35,536 nucleotides of DNA from Clostridium sp. GTDB lineage: Bacteria; Bacillota; Clostridia; Acetivibrionales; Acetivibrionaceae. The DNA is taken from the NCBI GenBank assembly GCA_012517995.1, contig JAAYTS010000110.1, positions 1 through 35,536 of the forward strand, written 5' to 3'. Both the position numbers and the translations under genes were made by a program. Of this stretch, positions 8,167 to 16,596 are shown piece after piece (position 1 is the stretch's first letter; each line of letters starts with the position of its first letter). The notes under the pieces are model-generated. The model saw only the letters and a program-made list of their open reading frames with translations, did no database searches and was not told the DNA's origin.

Positions 8167-9045
8167 TTATCCTTTAACTGCTCCAGCTGTAACTCCTCCT
8201 ATTATACGTTTAGAAAACATTAAAAATACAATTATTACAGGCAGAACTGAAAGAGCAACCGCCATATATGCAGCAGCAACATCAGATTTATATATTCCCC
8301 TTGCATTTGCAACTAAAATAGGAACAGTTTTAACAGAGTCTTTTCTTAAAACAATCTGCGGAATTAACAATTGATTCCACTGGAATATAAAAGCAAACAT
8401 TCCCATTGTTGCAATTGCAGGACTTGCCAAAGGCAAAACAATTTTATTATATATTCTAACTTCAGATGCCCCATCTATTCTTGCCGATTCAAGTATGGAT
8501 TTAGGCAAGTTTGCATCTAGATACTGCTTAACAAAAAATACAAACTGAGCATTTCCTACCATAGGTATAATTAATGCTATTAATTTATTCATCCAGCCTA
8601 ATTTCATAATTATATTATAAAAACCAATAACCGACAACTGAGGTGGTATCATCATTGTACACAGTATAATCCAAAATATCAGCTTGTTGCCTGGAAATTT
8701 AAATTTAGATATAGCATATGATGTCATAGTTCCAAAATAAGCTAATAATGCAGTACCTATTCCTGAAACTAATATACTATTTAAAAATCCTCTCCATATA
8801 TTAACTCGCTTACTCATAGTCAGATAGTTTTCCCATGTCTTGCTTCCCGGTAATAGATTAAGGCCTCGTGCAATACTTCCATTACTATGAGTTGCATTAA
8901 TAATCATCATATAAAATGGTAAAAAACAAGCAACAGCCAAAATGAATAGACCTACATAAATTAATATTTTTCCAATGTCAATCTTAAAGCCTTGTTTCTT
9001 ACTTTTAATAACTGGACTGTTACGAGTAGACAAATTTGTATTCAT
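8167..9045 (-). CDS. Carbohydrate ABC transporter permease, MalG family
   Basis: This is an inner-membrane permease subunit of 292 residues. About six transmembrane helices follow a short cytoplasmic N-terminus. The EAA loop that docks onto the ATPase is ESARIDGASEVRIYNKIVLP (about 185-204), followed by LASPAIATM; this is the MalG-type sugar-importer signature. The C-terminus ends RIIGGVTAGAVKG as in this family. It lies 16 bases after the MalF-type permease and has an unusual G7 ribosome site before its ATG. It is the last gene of the three-gene operon, before the bidirectional terminator. The substrate cannot be read from the permease; cello- or malto-oligosaccharide is plausible from context. 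Confidence 0.93.
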   Translation of the reverse strand: MNTNLSTRNSPVIKSKKQGFKIDIGKILIYVGLFILAVACFLPFYMMIINATHSNGSIARGLNLLPGSKTWENYLTMSKRVNIWRGFLNSILVSGIGTALLAYFGTMTSYAISKFKFPGNKLIFWIILCTMMIPPQLSVIGFYNIIMKLGWMNKLIALIIPMVGNAQFVFFVKQYLDANLPKSILESARIDGASEVRIYNKIVLPLASPAIATMGMFAFIFQWNQLLIPQIVLRKDSVKTVPILVANARGIYKSDVAAAYMAVALSVLPVIIVFLMFSKRIIGGVTAGAVKG

Positions 9046-9061
9046 AATATCCCCCCCTCAA

Positions 9062-9976
9062 TTAATCAACTTGGTGTGGTTTTACAAATTTAATTGCAAT
9101 GAAAACAACAACAAATATGTGTAAGAACAATCCGATGGCAAGTGCTGCTGAATATCCATAATTATCATTTCCAAATGCATGTCTGTAAACCTGCATAACC
9201 ATAGTCATTGTTGAATTCAATGGACCACCTTGACCTTGTGTTATAACTTCAGGCAAGTCATACATGCTAAGTCCACCAATAATAGATGTAACAATCTGAT
9301 ACAGCATTATAGGTCTAAGCAAGGGAAGAGTTATATTCATAAATGCTTTCCATTTAGTTGCACCATCCACTCTTGCAGCTTCGTAGTACTCTTCCGGTAT
9401 AGCTTTTATACCTGCCATAAAAATAATCATTGTATAACCAAACCACATCCAAGTCAAAATGGTAGAAATTGCAATTCTGGATGCCCAAACGCTCTGAAAG
9501 AAATTAAAGGGTTTTTCTAAAACGCCCAGAGATATTAAAAGGTTGTTAATTGAGCCTCGTGGGTATTGTAGAAGGAATACAAACAATGCTCCTACCGATG
9601 CCATTGTTATAAGATTTGGTAAATAAAAAATTGCTCTAAAAACATCTTTCCCTTTAAAGTCATTATTTGTTAACAATACAGCCAATGCCAATGCTACAAC
9701 AAACTGTGGTATAACATTCATTATCCACATAATCCATGTGTTGCCAATACTTTTTAGAAAAAGCCCCCCTGTTGTAATGTCCTTTAAAAGCTTAGCATAA
9801 TTATCAAGCCCTACAAAGTTTGGAGATGCAATTCCTCCCTTCCAGTCAGTAAAGCTTAAATAAAGTGTGGTAAAAATAGGATATAGCAAAAATATAGCCA
9901 TTACAACACAGAAAGGTAAGACAAATATATATCCCCAATGGGCGTATTTATCATTTTTATAAATACTTTTAAGCAA
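9062..9976 (-). CDS. Carbohydrate ABC transporter permease, MalF/UgpA family
   Basis: This is the partner permease, about 304 residues with six transmembrane helices. The first is GYIFVLPFCVVMAIFLLYP. The EAA loop is EEYYEAARVDGATKWKAFMN, followed by ITLPLLRPIM. I place the start at TTG 9976 because an AGGAGGG lies 9 bases upstream. The frame stays open to 10048, but that longer start would read through the ribosome site and an intergenic hairpin. An inverted repeat between this gene and the binding-protein gene probably tunes their relative expression. It works with the downstream MalG-type protein as a heterodimer. Confidence 0.9.
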   Translation of the reverse strand: MLKSIYKNDKYAHWGYIFVLPFCVVMAIFLLYPIFTTLYLSFTDWKGGIASPNFVGLDNYAKLLKDITTGGLFLKSIGNTWIMWIMNVIPQFVVALALAVLLTNNDFKGKDVFRAIFYLPNLITMASVGALFVFLLQYPRGSINNLLISLGVLEKPFNFFQSVWASRIAISTILTWMWFGYTMIIFMAGIKAIPEEYYEAARVDGATKWKAFMNITLPLLRPIMLYQIVTSIIGGLSMYDLPEVITQGQGGPLNSTMTMVMQVYRHAFGNDNYGYSAALAIGLFLHIFVVVFIAIKFVKPHQVD

Positions 9977-10005
9977 AAGATACACCCTCCTATACTCAAA
10001 AATCT

Positions 10006-10038
10006 TTGCCCTATTACCCAAGTTGGGCAATAGGGCAA
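10006..10038 (-). promoter_or_regulatory. Intercistronic hairpin between binding-protein and permease genes
   Basis: TTGCCCTATT (10006-10015) pairs with AATAGGGCAA (10029-10038), extended by CCC/GGG around a 5-base loop with one mismatch. On the minus strand it lies 42 bases after the binding-protein stop, and a T5 run follows four bases later. It fits a leaky terminator or a 3'-end stabiliser giving excess binding protein over permease, as known in other sugar ABC operons (inference). Confidence 0.65.
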
Positions 10039-10079
10039 TATAAATCACAGAAAATACTATTTAATAACTTTCACAATAA

Positions 10080-11459
10080 TTAATCAACTTCTATATCATG
10101 GATGTCACTTCTTACTTTGTCTTTAAATTGCTGGAACATTTCATCTTTAGTCAATGTGCCTGCCAAGTATGATTTCATTGCTTCTTCGAAAGCACCTTCA
10201 ATAGTTCCGTCATATCTAGTAATAAGATTTGGTCTAATTTGATCTAATAATGGAAGATAGAATTTATATGGGTTTTGACCAATTAATGGATGTACGAAAC
10301 TGTCATCGTTAGCAAGTTTTTCTATTACTGCTAAGTTACTTGTAAAGTCTCCAGTTTTTCTTGCATGTGCTTCACACTGCTCTTCATCAAGTGTCAAGAA
10401 TTTAATGAATTCCCAAGCAAGATCTTTGTTTTTGCTATCCTTAGCTATACCATACCATGTTCCACCCCAGTAATATGGTGTAGGAGCATGTGCAAGACCC
10501 CATTCTCCAGCACTTGCCATTGGGTTTTTTTCTTCGTCTGCCATTCCAGCAATGATTATCCATCTTAATCCCCAAGTAGGAATTGCCCATGCAAAGTTTT
10601 CTTCGTCTTCAATTGCCGCATACCATGGTGGATCCCAAGCATTCAATTCTCCTTCATAGCCACTGTCTCTTAATTCTTTAACAAGGTCTATCATTTCGTT
10701 TATTTTATCATCAATTACAAGCTTGCCATCTACAACCCAAGGATTTTCACGTGCACCTAAATAAATTCTCATTAATTCTTGCCAAGTTGGAAAAATATTT
10801 ACTTCAGCATCACCTAATTTTTTAGCTGTTTCAAGAATTTTATCTTTGCTTGAGAACATTTCTGCAATTTCAGCAGGGTCATCTGTTCCTAGGTGCTCTC
10901 TTGCAAGACTTCTCTTGTATCCTATAGCTGCAGGTGTTCCCTGATGTGATAACGCTCTTATCTTACCATCATCACTTCTTCCAATTTCAATGGTATAAGG
11001 AAGTAACTTTGTTTTTAGGTCTTCCGCGTTATATGGTGCATCTGATAGATCCTCGTATCCGCCCTCATAGTTAACAAGTCTTTTAACGTCAGCTGCTTCT
11101 GCTGCAAATACATCAGGTGGATTTCCTGCTCTTATGTCTGAAGTAACTGTTGTAACATAAGCATCATTAGCTCTGTCTGTAATTTGTACTTCAATTTCAA
11201 CGTTTGGATATTTTGCTTTGAATGCATCTACCAAAGCACTAGCTTCGTCGTTATTAAAGTGCGCAAATATAAGTTTTCCGGATAAATCTTTTGCCTTTTC
11301 TCCGCCACCTTTGTTGTCTTCTCCACCTGGTTGTTCAGTTTTTACAGGATCTGTTGGCTGTGGTTGATCAGGATCTTTTTTACAACCAACTAAAAGTGAA
11401 GCTGTCATAAGTAGACTTAGTACAACTGCTACACCTTTTTTAATATACTGTTTGTTCAT
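10080..11459 (-). CDS. Sugar ABC transporter substrate-binding lipoprotein
   Basis: This is a 459-residue extracytoplasmic solute-binding protein of the sugar type (family 1, MalE-like). It has a lipoprotein signal peptide with positive N-terminus, hydrophobic core and lipobox LLVGC, with lipidated C26. A linker rich in P, G, K and E (27-58) follows. The mature fold begins GKLIFAHFNNDEASALVDAF and includes the AGNPPDVFAAEAADV segment typical of this family. The many tryptophans (for example WDPPWYAAIED and YYWGGTWYGIAKD) suggest stacking onto a sugar chain. It is the first gene of the operon, behind an AAGGGGGAA ribosome site, a 240-base leader and a consensus promoter. No ATPase gene is linked, so a shared MsmK/MalK-type ATPase elsewhere is expected. 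Confidence 0.93.
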   Translation of the reverse strand: MNKQYIKKGVAVVLSLLMTASLLVGCKKDPDQPQPTDPVKTEQPGGEDNKGGGEKAKDLSGKLIFAHFNNDEASALVDAFKAKYPNVEIEVQITDRANDAYVTTVTSDIRAGNPPDVFAAEAADVKRLVNYEGGYEDLSDAPYNAEDLKTKLLPYTIEIGRSDDGKIRALSHQGTPAAIGYKRSLAREHLGTDDPAEIAEMFSSKDKILETAKKLGDAEVNIFPTWQELMRIYLGARENPWVVDGKLVIDDKINEMIDLVKELRDSGYEGELNAWDPPWYAAIEDEENFAWAIPTWGLRWIIIAGMADEEKNPMASAGEWGLAHAPTPYYWGGTWYGIAKDSKNKDLAWEFIKFLTLDEEQCEAHARKTGDFTSNLAVIEKLANDDSFVHPLIGQNPYKFYLPLLDQIRPNLITRYDGTIEGAFEEAMKSYLAGTLTKDEMFQQFKDKVRSDIHDIEVD

Positions 11460-11492
11460 TTCGGTTCCCCCTTGTTTAATGTTTTTTTTATA

Positions 11493-11529
11493 TTAAACGT
11501 ACTACATAGTCAAAAGTGTGTACGTTTAA
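11493..11529. promoter_or_regulatory. Inverted repeat in the sugar-transport leader (operator or RNA hairpin)
   Basis: TTAAACGTAC (11493-11502) and GTACGTTTAA (11520-11529) are perfect 10-bp inverted copies 17 bases apart, 34 bases upstream of the binding-protein start and inside the transcribed leader. ACGT-centred half-sites resemble LacI-type sugar regulator operators, but the wide spacing also permits an RNA stem. The remaining 11530-11700 leader is AT-rich without a recognised riboswitch. Confidence 0.55.
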
Positions 11530-11709
11530 CGCATTTAGTAATATACCCTTCATAATATCTCACTACATATGTATTCTTTAAAAGGTTGCCGCAATACTTT
11601 TTATTTTTATATTTTTTGCACTTTATTTTTTACATAACTTTTACTAAAACTAAATGTATTTTATTATTTATTTTCTTCTTTGTCAATAACCCATTAATCC
11701 ATAACTTAA

Positions 11710-11738
11710 ATTATACGTGTAATTTTAAAATATGTCAA
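11710..11738 (-). promoter_or_regulatory. Consensus sigma-A promoter of the sugar ABC operon
   Basis: On the minus strand a perfect TTGACA (11733-11738), a 17-base spacer and a perfect TATAAT (11710-11715) lie about 250 bases before the binding-protein gene. Such a perfect match suggests strong expression unless it is repressed. The rest of the interval to 11888 shows only a short GTTTTTG-type hairpin near 11770. Confidence 0.85.
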
Positions 11739-11888
11739 GGTGTCTAAAAAGCTGTATAATTGCGTTTTTGGGGCAAAAACAGAATTTCAAAGAGATTATA
11801 CATAATAAATTATGAATTTATGAATGAAAATGTAAATGTATTTCGAATATTGTCTTATATAGGGTGTTTTTGTTAGTTATAATTGCTT

Positions 11889-12878
11889 TTATCCAACCTC
11901 TTCACTATGCTTTTTAATATTTGACCACTTCCCGCATCTGTCCCCCCATCTGGCTAAAACTTCACCATTTGAAGTAATTTCGATTATTTCGCAAAGATCT
12001 GAACAATCATTACATTCAATACTTTTAGCCTTGTAATCATTTTTTATCATTTCAAATCCATAAAATTCAGTTTCTTTAGTTCCTGACTTCATTTCATCTT
12101 TTGCAATTAATGCTGCCCCATAGGCTCCCATTACATCATAATATGAAGGTATTATAATTTTTTTACCAAGGGTTTTTTCAAAAGCAGAAACAATTCCGAT
12201 ATTTGCAGCAACTCCTCCTTGAAACACAATTGGTTCTTCTATTTCTTTTCCCTTTGCAAGATTATTTAAATAATTTCTTACCAATGCTTCACATAGTCCA
12301 CTTAAAATATCCTCCACACTGTGTCCTGTCTGCTGTTTATGTATCATGTCTGATTCGGCAAATACTGCACATCTTCCAGCAATTCTTACAGATGATTTTG
12401 ATTTTAGTGCTAAAGGACCAAATTCATCAATTGATATTTCAAGTCTTGCTGCCTGCCTGTCTAGAAAAGACCCTGTACCGGCAGCACAAACTGTATTCAT
12501 TGCAAAATCATACACAATTCCATTTCTTAATAATATTATTTTTGAATCCTGTCCGCCTATCTCTAAAATTGTTTTTACATTTGGCACAAGTTTTTGTGCA
12601 GCAACAGCATGTGTTGTAATTTCATTTTTTACTATATCTGCACCTATTATAACATTAGCTAACTGCCTTCCACTTCCAGTTGCCCCAACTCCCTTTATTA
12701 TTATATCTTTTCCAAACTTTTCCGACAATAATTCTATTCCTCTTCTTAATGCATTAATTGGCTGACCGCCAGTTCTTAGATATATATTTTCTACCACTTC
12801 ATCATTTTCATCTACCAACACAAAATTTGTGCTTACCGAACCAACGTCAACTCCCATATAAAACGAGTTCTTTTCCAC
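11889..12878 (-). CDS. Acyl-CoA dehydratase activase-like ATPase (BadF/BcrA/HgdC family, COG1924)
   Basis: This ASKHA-fold ATPase is of the kind that drives an electron into 2-hydroxyacyl-CoA dehydratases or benzoyl-CoA reductases. It is about 329 residues. The phosphate loop is MGVDVGSVSTNFVLVD (8-23). C131 in NTVCAAGTGSF and C170 in RIAGRCAVFAESD are the two cysteines that share a [4Fe-4S] cluster across the dimer in HgdC. ATP-binding GGVAANIG and DVMGAYGAAL follow. A C-terminal tail adds C289, C292, C296 and C315, a further possible metal site. I prefer GTG 12878, preceded by GGGAG; a TTG at 12905 gives nine more residues but has no ribosome site. It overlaps the previous gene by 32 bases. 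A real substrate is unknown. Confidence 0.85.
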   Translation of the reverse strand: MEKNSFYMGVDVGSVSTNFVLVDENDEVVENIYLRTGGQPINALRRGIELLSEKFGKDIIIKGVGATGSGRQLANVIIGADIVKNEITTHAVAAQKLVPNVKTILEIGGQDSKIILLRNGIVYDFAMNTVCAAGTGSFLDRQAARLEISIDEFGPLALKSKSSVRIAGRCAVFAESDMIHKQQTGHSVEDILSGLCEALVRNYLNNLAKGKEIEEPIVFQGGVAANIGIVSAFEKTLGKKIIIPSYYDVMGAYGAALIAKDEMKSGTKETEFYGFEMIKNDYKAKSIECNDCSDLCEIIEITSNGEVLARWGDRCGKWSNIKKHSEEVG

Positions 12879-13962
12879 CTTCCACTCTCTCCCTTCTCTT
12901 TTCAAGTAAGTCTATAAAAGCTTCTACCCTGGTCATATATCCAGCTTCCCCGGTAAGTTCATCAATAATCAAAGTCAGTATAGGAATGTCCAAATCCCTC
13001 TCTATAGATGGAAGTATACTTTCTGCAACTATTTCCGGCATACACGTAAGGGGATAAATTTGAATTACCCCATCATAATTTTTATTAGCATATATTGCCG
13101 TATTTCCTATTGTTTCTTGTGCATGCCCTCCTATCATTGCTCCTAGATAAGGTTTTGCAGCCATTTTATAATCTTCATCTTTTTTAATTGGCAAAATATT
13201 CTTTACTATATGTTCAATTATCCAATCACTTACTGTTATTGCCCTGTCTACTTCTATCCCCATATTACCTAATATTTTTTCAATGTTAAAACTAGTAAAA
13301 TAATCTATTGTGGTGTATATTTCTCCAACTATTCCAATTTTTAAAGGGTTTAGCTTTTTATCTATCTCCAGCCTTAAAATTTGATTTTTTGTTCTTTCTA
13401 TTAATTTTAAAATTTCTTTAGAGCCCTTTGTTTTTAAAACTTTATTTTGAAAGTTGGTATATATTTTATCCACAGAACCTTTTTTAATTTCTATTGGACG
13501 AAATTTAAATGTTAACTTTTCCAAATCATCTACTTTTTTTGATACCATTATTGTATTTTTTATAACTTTTAATATTTTATATATATTTAATCCACCTGTA
13601 AGCTTTTTTATTCTTCTTAAAAATTCTTTTATATTTCCATTAGGCAGCTCTAAAGTCAATACATCCATGTCATAACCATTATCCTGCAATATCTCTCTGC
13701 TCATTTCACAATAATAGCCAAATCTGCAGGGACCACAGCCACCTACAATCAATACTGTATCCGCCCCTTTTTTATATGCTTCTATATAATTGCCTAAATT
13801 CATTTTTAGTGGCAGACACGCCATTTCTGGTGCATATTTTGTGCCTATTTCCAAAGCCTTTTTATTGTTAAAGGGTGGTATCTGGTAATCAATCCCTAAA
13901 TCGTCCAATAAAGATTTTGCTACAATATATGTATTACCCATATGCGGAAACGTTATCTTCAT
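12847..13962 (-). CDS. 2-hydroxyacyl-CoA dehydratase-related protein (COG3581-type)
   Basis: This 371-residue cytoplasmic protein is related to the dehydratase subunits that receive electrons from the HgdC-like activase. Cysteines suited to bind an Fe-S cluster are C49 (PEMACLPLKMNLGNYIEA), C76 and C79 (GGCGPCRFGYYC) and C85. The C-terminal part has GGHAQETIGN and a PLTCMPEIVAESILP segment with another cysteine, then LIIDELTGEAGYMTRVEAF, which is shared in form with the neighbouring 331-residue protein. GGAGG precedes ATG 13962. It overlaps both neighbours, so the three are translated together. In many Firmicutes the same domains are fused in one very long protein of unknown function (from memory). 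No acyl-CoA ligase or transferase gene is nearby, so a fermentative dehydratase role is doubtful. Confidence 0.8.
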   Translation of the reverse strand: MKITFPHMGNTYIVAKSLLDDLGIDYQIPPFNNKKALEIGTKYAPEMACLPLKMNLGNYIEAYKKGADTVLIVGGCGPCRFGYYCEMSREILQDNGYDMDVLTLELPNGNIKEFLRRIKKLTGGLNIYKILKVIKNTIMVSKKVDDLEKLTFKFRPIEIKKGSVDKIYTNFQNKVLKTKGSKEILKLIERTKNQILRLEIDKKLNPLKIGIVGEIYTTIDYFTSFNIEKILGNMGIEVDRAITVSDWIIEHIVKNILPIKKDEDYKMAAKPYLGAMIGGHAQETIGNTAIYANKNYDGVIQIYPLTCMPEIVAESILPSIERDLDIPILTLIIDELTGEAGYMTRVEAFIDLLEKRRERVEGGKELVLYGS

Positions 13963-14926
13963 TTTTATTCCTCCATCTTATCATGTCAATAAAAGCTTCT
14001 AATCTTGTGTTCATTCCTGCCTCTCCTGAATGTTCATCAATGTTTAACACTATAAATGGAATTTTAGAATCTTTTCTAATTTTTCTCTCTATCAAGTCAC
14101 ATACAAATGAATCTATGCCACATCCAAAAGCCATCAAACATATTATCCCGTCTATATCTCCTCTTTCTATTAAATGAGATACTGCTCCAATGGCTTTTCT
14201 TCCATAATTCCAAAACATTTGCTTTTTTAAATGTTTTACATTTTTATTAATAATTTCATCGTCAATCATATCAATGGTTATTATATCAATATCATCATTT
14301 TTAAGTTTTCCTATTACATTCATACTGCTATATTTATCATATATATTATATACATGCCCTATTAATGCAATATTAAGTCTATGTTTGCTATTTTTTCTAA
14401 TAACATTAAATTTCTTTTCCAAAATATCACAAGGCAATGTACCTTCTTTTACTTTATTTCTAAATTCATAATAGTTTTCCAAAGCTTTTTTATATGCATT
14501 CTTTATGCGTCTTACATCTTGCGTAAAAATTTTGCCTATTTCCAAAACTGCTTCTAAAACTTTTTTATCGGACTTTCTTAAATTTATTTCTGTATCTATA
14601 ATTTTTGGAATATCCTTTATTGTATTTCTAACCATATCCGGTAGCCCGCCAAATTTAGGGCATATATATTCATTTTTAGATACACTTGTAAACCTGGGTA
14701 TAAATAGATAATCCACTTTATCTTTAATATTTAAAATATGACCATGAAATAATTTCACAGGGAGGCATGCTTGATCTACAGTTAATTTTACTCCATCATC
14801 CATAATTTTTTTTGTTGTATTGTCAGATAATATCACTTCTGCCCCAAGTTCTTCAAAAAAAACTTTCCATAAAGGATAGTATTGATAATAAAACAATGCT
14901 CTTGGTATTCCTATTTTTTTATTCAT
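13934..14926 (-). CDS. Acyl-CoA dehydratase activase-related protein (DUF2229/COG3580-type)
   Basis: This is the first gene of the triad, 330 residues from ATG 14926. A GAGG lies 8 bases before it; the longer GTG start at 14935 would overlap that site. The N-terminal KIGIPRALFYYQYYPLWKVF is the hallmark of DUF2229 (PF09989) proteins. Likely cluster cysteines are C54 (DQACLPVKLFHGH) and C89 (NEYICPKFGG), with more in MAFGCGIDSFVCDLIE. It ends with VLNIDEHSGEAGMNTRLEAF, closely similar to the end of the COG3581 protein, so the two are probably ancient paralogues. It overlaps that gene by 29 bases. Only a weak -10 like element is visible upstream. Confidence 0.82.
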   Translation of the reverse strand: MNKKIGIPRALFYYQYYPLWKVFFEELGAEVILSDNTTKKIMDDGVKLTVDQACLPVKLFHGHILNIKDKVDYLFIPRFTSVSKNEYICPKFGGLPDMVRNTIKDIPKIIDTEINLRKSDKKVLEAVLEIGKIFTQDVRRIKNAYKKALENYYEFRNKVKEGTLPCDILEKKFNVIRKNSKHRLNIALIGHVYNIYDKYSSMNVIGKLKNDDIDIITIDMIDDEIINKNVKHLKKQMFWNYGRKAIGAVSHLIERGDIDGIICLMAFGCGIDSFVCDLIERKIRKDSKIPFIVLNIDEHSGEAGMNTRLEAFIDMIRWRNKNEDNVSAYG

Positions 14927-15041
14927 TGTCAACACCTCAACAGCTATTATTTACTTATAAAATCTTTTTTATACTTAATTTTGAATCTTTTAACTCTTTT
15001 AAAGCTTTATTGATAAAGTAATTTTAATAGAAAGTTGTTGA

Positions 15042-15081
15042 AAAACAAAAAAGAGCTGAAATTTCAGCTCTTTTTTGTTTT
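15042..15081 (-). terminator. Intrinsic terminator of the parvulin-TPR gene
   Basis: A perfect 20-bp palindrome has AGAGCTGAAA/TTTCAGCTCT at the centre and A-rich/T-rich flanks, about 100 bases after the foldase stop. The symmetry means it can terminate in both directions. Confidence 0.8.
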
Positions 15082-15179
15082 AAAGTTAATATTTACAAAG
15101 TCAAGAAAACTTTTATTTTAAATATTATTTGAACGAGAGTATTATAACAATAAATTTCTATATGTAAGTTTTCTATATA

Positions 15180-16532
15180 TCAGTTTTTCATATGCTCTGT
15201 AAGTCCTAGACGTTCATAAGTTTCTTCAACCATAGTCTGCCAATACAAATTATCCTTTGCCATTTTCTCTGCCTTTTTTAAAAGTTCCAATGCTTTTTTT
15301 TCATCATTTGCATTGTAATATCCCAATGCACAATTTAAATAATTCATAACATTTTCAGGACCTTTTTTCAATGCTTCTTCACTAACACGTACTAATTCTG
15401 GCCAGTTTTCAGCTAATGTATAACAGTCCATAGCCCTTACAATATAATATTCATTATCAAAATCCTTATATAGCTCTTCGTATATAATTGCAGCCTCCTG
15501 ATAGTTTTCTTCCCTGTAAAGTCTATAAGCTTTCAGTTCTGGATCTGTAATTTCAATTTCATATTCTTTCTTTAATTCCTCTATCCACTCTTTATATTCC
15601 TCAGAGTTAAGAAATTCATTTACAATAAGCATTTCTTTATATTCTTCTTTTGTTCTAAAATATTCCACAACCTTTTCAATATATACAATTTCATATCCCC
15701 TTGAAATCTCTATAGGCCCTAGCAATTGATGAACCTCTGCACTAAATACATGTCTGTTTATTTCCGGATGAGTTTTTGCAAAAACTGCACCTGTAACCAA
15801 TCCGCCATTTTCTGAGGTCTCTTCATTTTCAGAAAGATTTTTTGCCATGTTTTCAAAATTTTCGCCCTTTAAAAGACCTTCGTAAATACCATTGGCTTTT
15901 TCAAATGCCTTTTCTTTGCCTATATCATCAGCAGAAATAAATATATGTCTGTAGTCAACTTTTTTGTTTTGCATTTTATGCTCATTATACTTTTCTTCAA
16001 ATTCTTGTTGGTCAATAGATATGGAGTACTTAACAGCTGCATTATAAAACAGCTGGTGTTTTATAATGTATTCTTTTATACCTTTTTTCATTTCTTCTTC
16101 GTCCTGATAACCCTGGGAAGCCATAAATTGGTTCTTTTCTGCAGGATTTTCATATCTTGTGTCTACAAATCTTAAGATATATTCATCAATTTCTTCTTCT
16201 GTTATTGTTATTCCAGATTTTTTAAATGCATAGTCATCAAGTACAATTTTTTCAATTATTTGATCAAGAAGCATATCATTCCGTTCTTCATCACCTTTTC
16301 GCATCATTTCAGGATTTCTTTTATGTTTTTCATAAAAAATATTTCTTTCTGAAATAAAAATATCAGAACTCACAAAAGTGCCATTTATTTTAAGGGCTTC
16401 TTGTCCAAATGGCTTTGGTTCTTTTTTCACATCTTTCTTGTTATTATCTGACAGGTAATAAACTCCTCCTATAGATGCTAATATAATCAACACTAAAGAT
16501 GATACTAGTAATACTATTTTTTTCTTGCTCAT
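15180..16532 (-). CDS. Exported SurA/PrsA-like parvulin foldase with C-terminal TPR repeats
   Basis: This 450-residue protein is anchored or secreted through one N-terminal hydrophobic helix (residues 5-27, KKIVLLVSSLVLIILASIGG, no lipobox). Residues about 45-180 form a helical SurA_N-like chaperone domain (LKINGTFVSSDIFISERNIF, then LLDQIIEKIVLDDYA). Residues about 190-300 form the parvulin PPIase domain (VDYRHIFISADD, FENMAKNLSENEETSENGG, HVFSAEVHQLLGPIEISRGY). Residues about 335-450 are TPR-like repeats (EENYQEAAIIYEELYKDF; VMNYLNCALGYYNANDEKKA). It probably helps fold secreted proteins outside the membrane. A TPR tail on a PrsA/SurA-type protein is unusual and may bind clients. GGAGGT precedes ATG 16532. 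The gene is monocistronic, with promoter and terminator visible. Confidence 0.85.
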   Translation of the reverse strand: MSKKKIVLLVSSLVLIILASIGGVYYLSDNNKKDVKKEPKPFGQEALKINGTFVSSDIFISERNIFYEKHKRNPEMMRKGDEERNDMLLDQIIEKIVLDDYAFKKSGITITEEEIDEYILRFVDTRYENPAEKNQFMASQGYQDEEEMKKGIKEYIIKHQLFYNAAVKYSISIDQQEFEEKYNEHKMQNKKVDYRHIFISADDIGKEKAFEKANGIYEGLLKGENFENMAKNLSENEETSENGGLVTGAVFAKTHPEINRHVFSAEVHQLLGPIEISRGYEIVYIEKVVEYFRTKEEYKEMLIVNEFLNSEEYKEWIEELKKEYEIEITDPELKAYRLYREENYQEAAIIYEELYKDFDNEYYIVRAMDCYTLAENWPELVRVSEEALKKGPENVMNYLNCALGYYNANDEKKALELLKKAEKMAKDNLYWQTMVEETYERLGLTEHMKN

Positions 16533-16596
16533 TTAAAACTACCTCCAAAATAAATTAGCTTTTAGAAAATGTTTTAAATCTGTTTATATATAAATA

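Noticed and set aside
9977..10048. Longer N-terminus of the MalF-type permease
   Set aside because: It would be translated through an intercistronic hairpin and the AGGAGGG ribosome site, and it adds an atypical leader to the family.
12203..12765. Rightward open frames opposite the activase gene
   Set aside because: They lie wholly inside a well-supported gene on the other strand, lack ribosome sites and have no protein-family character.
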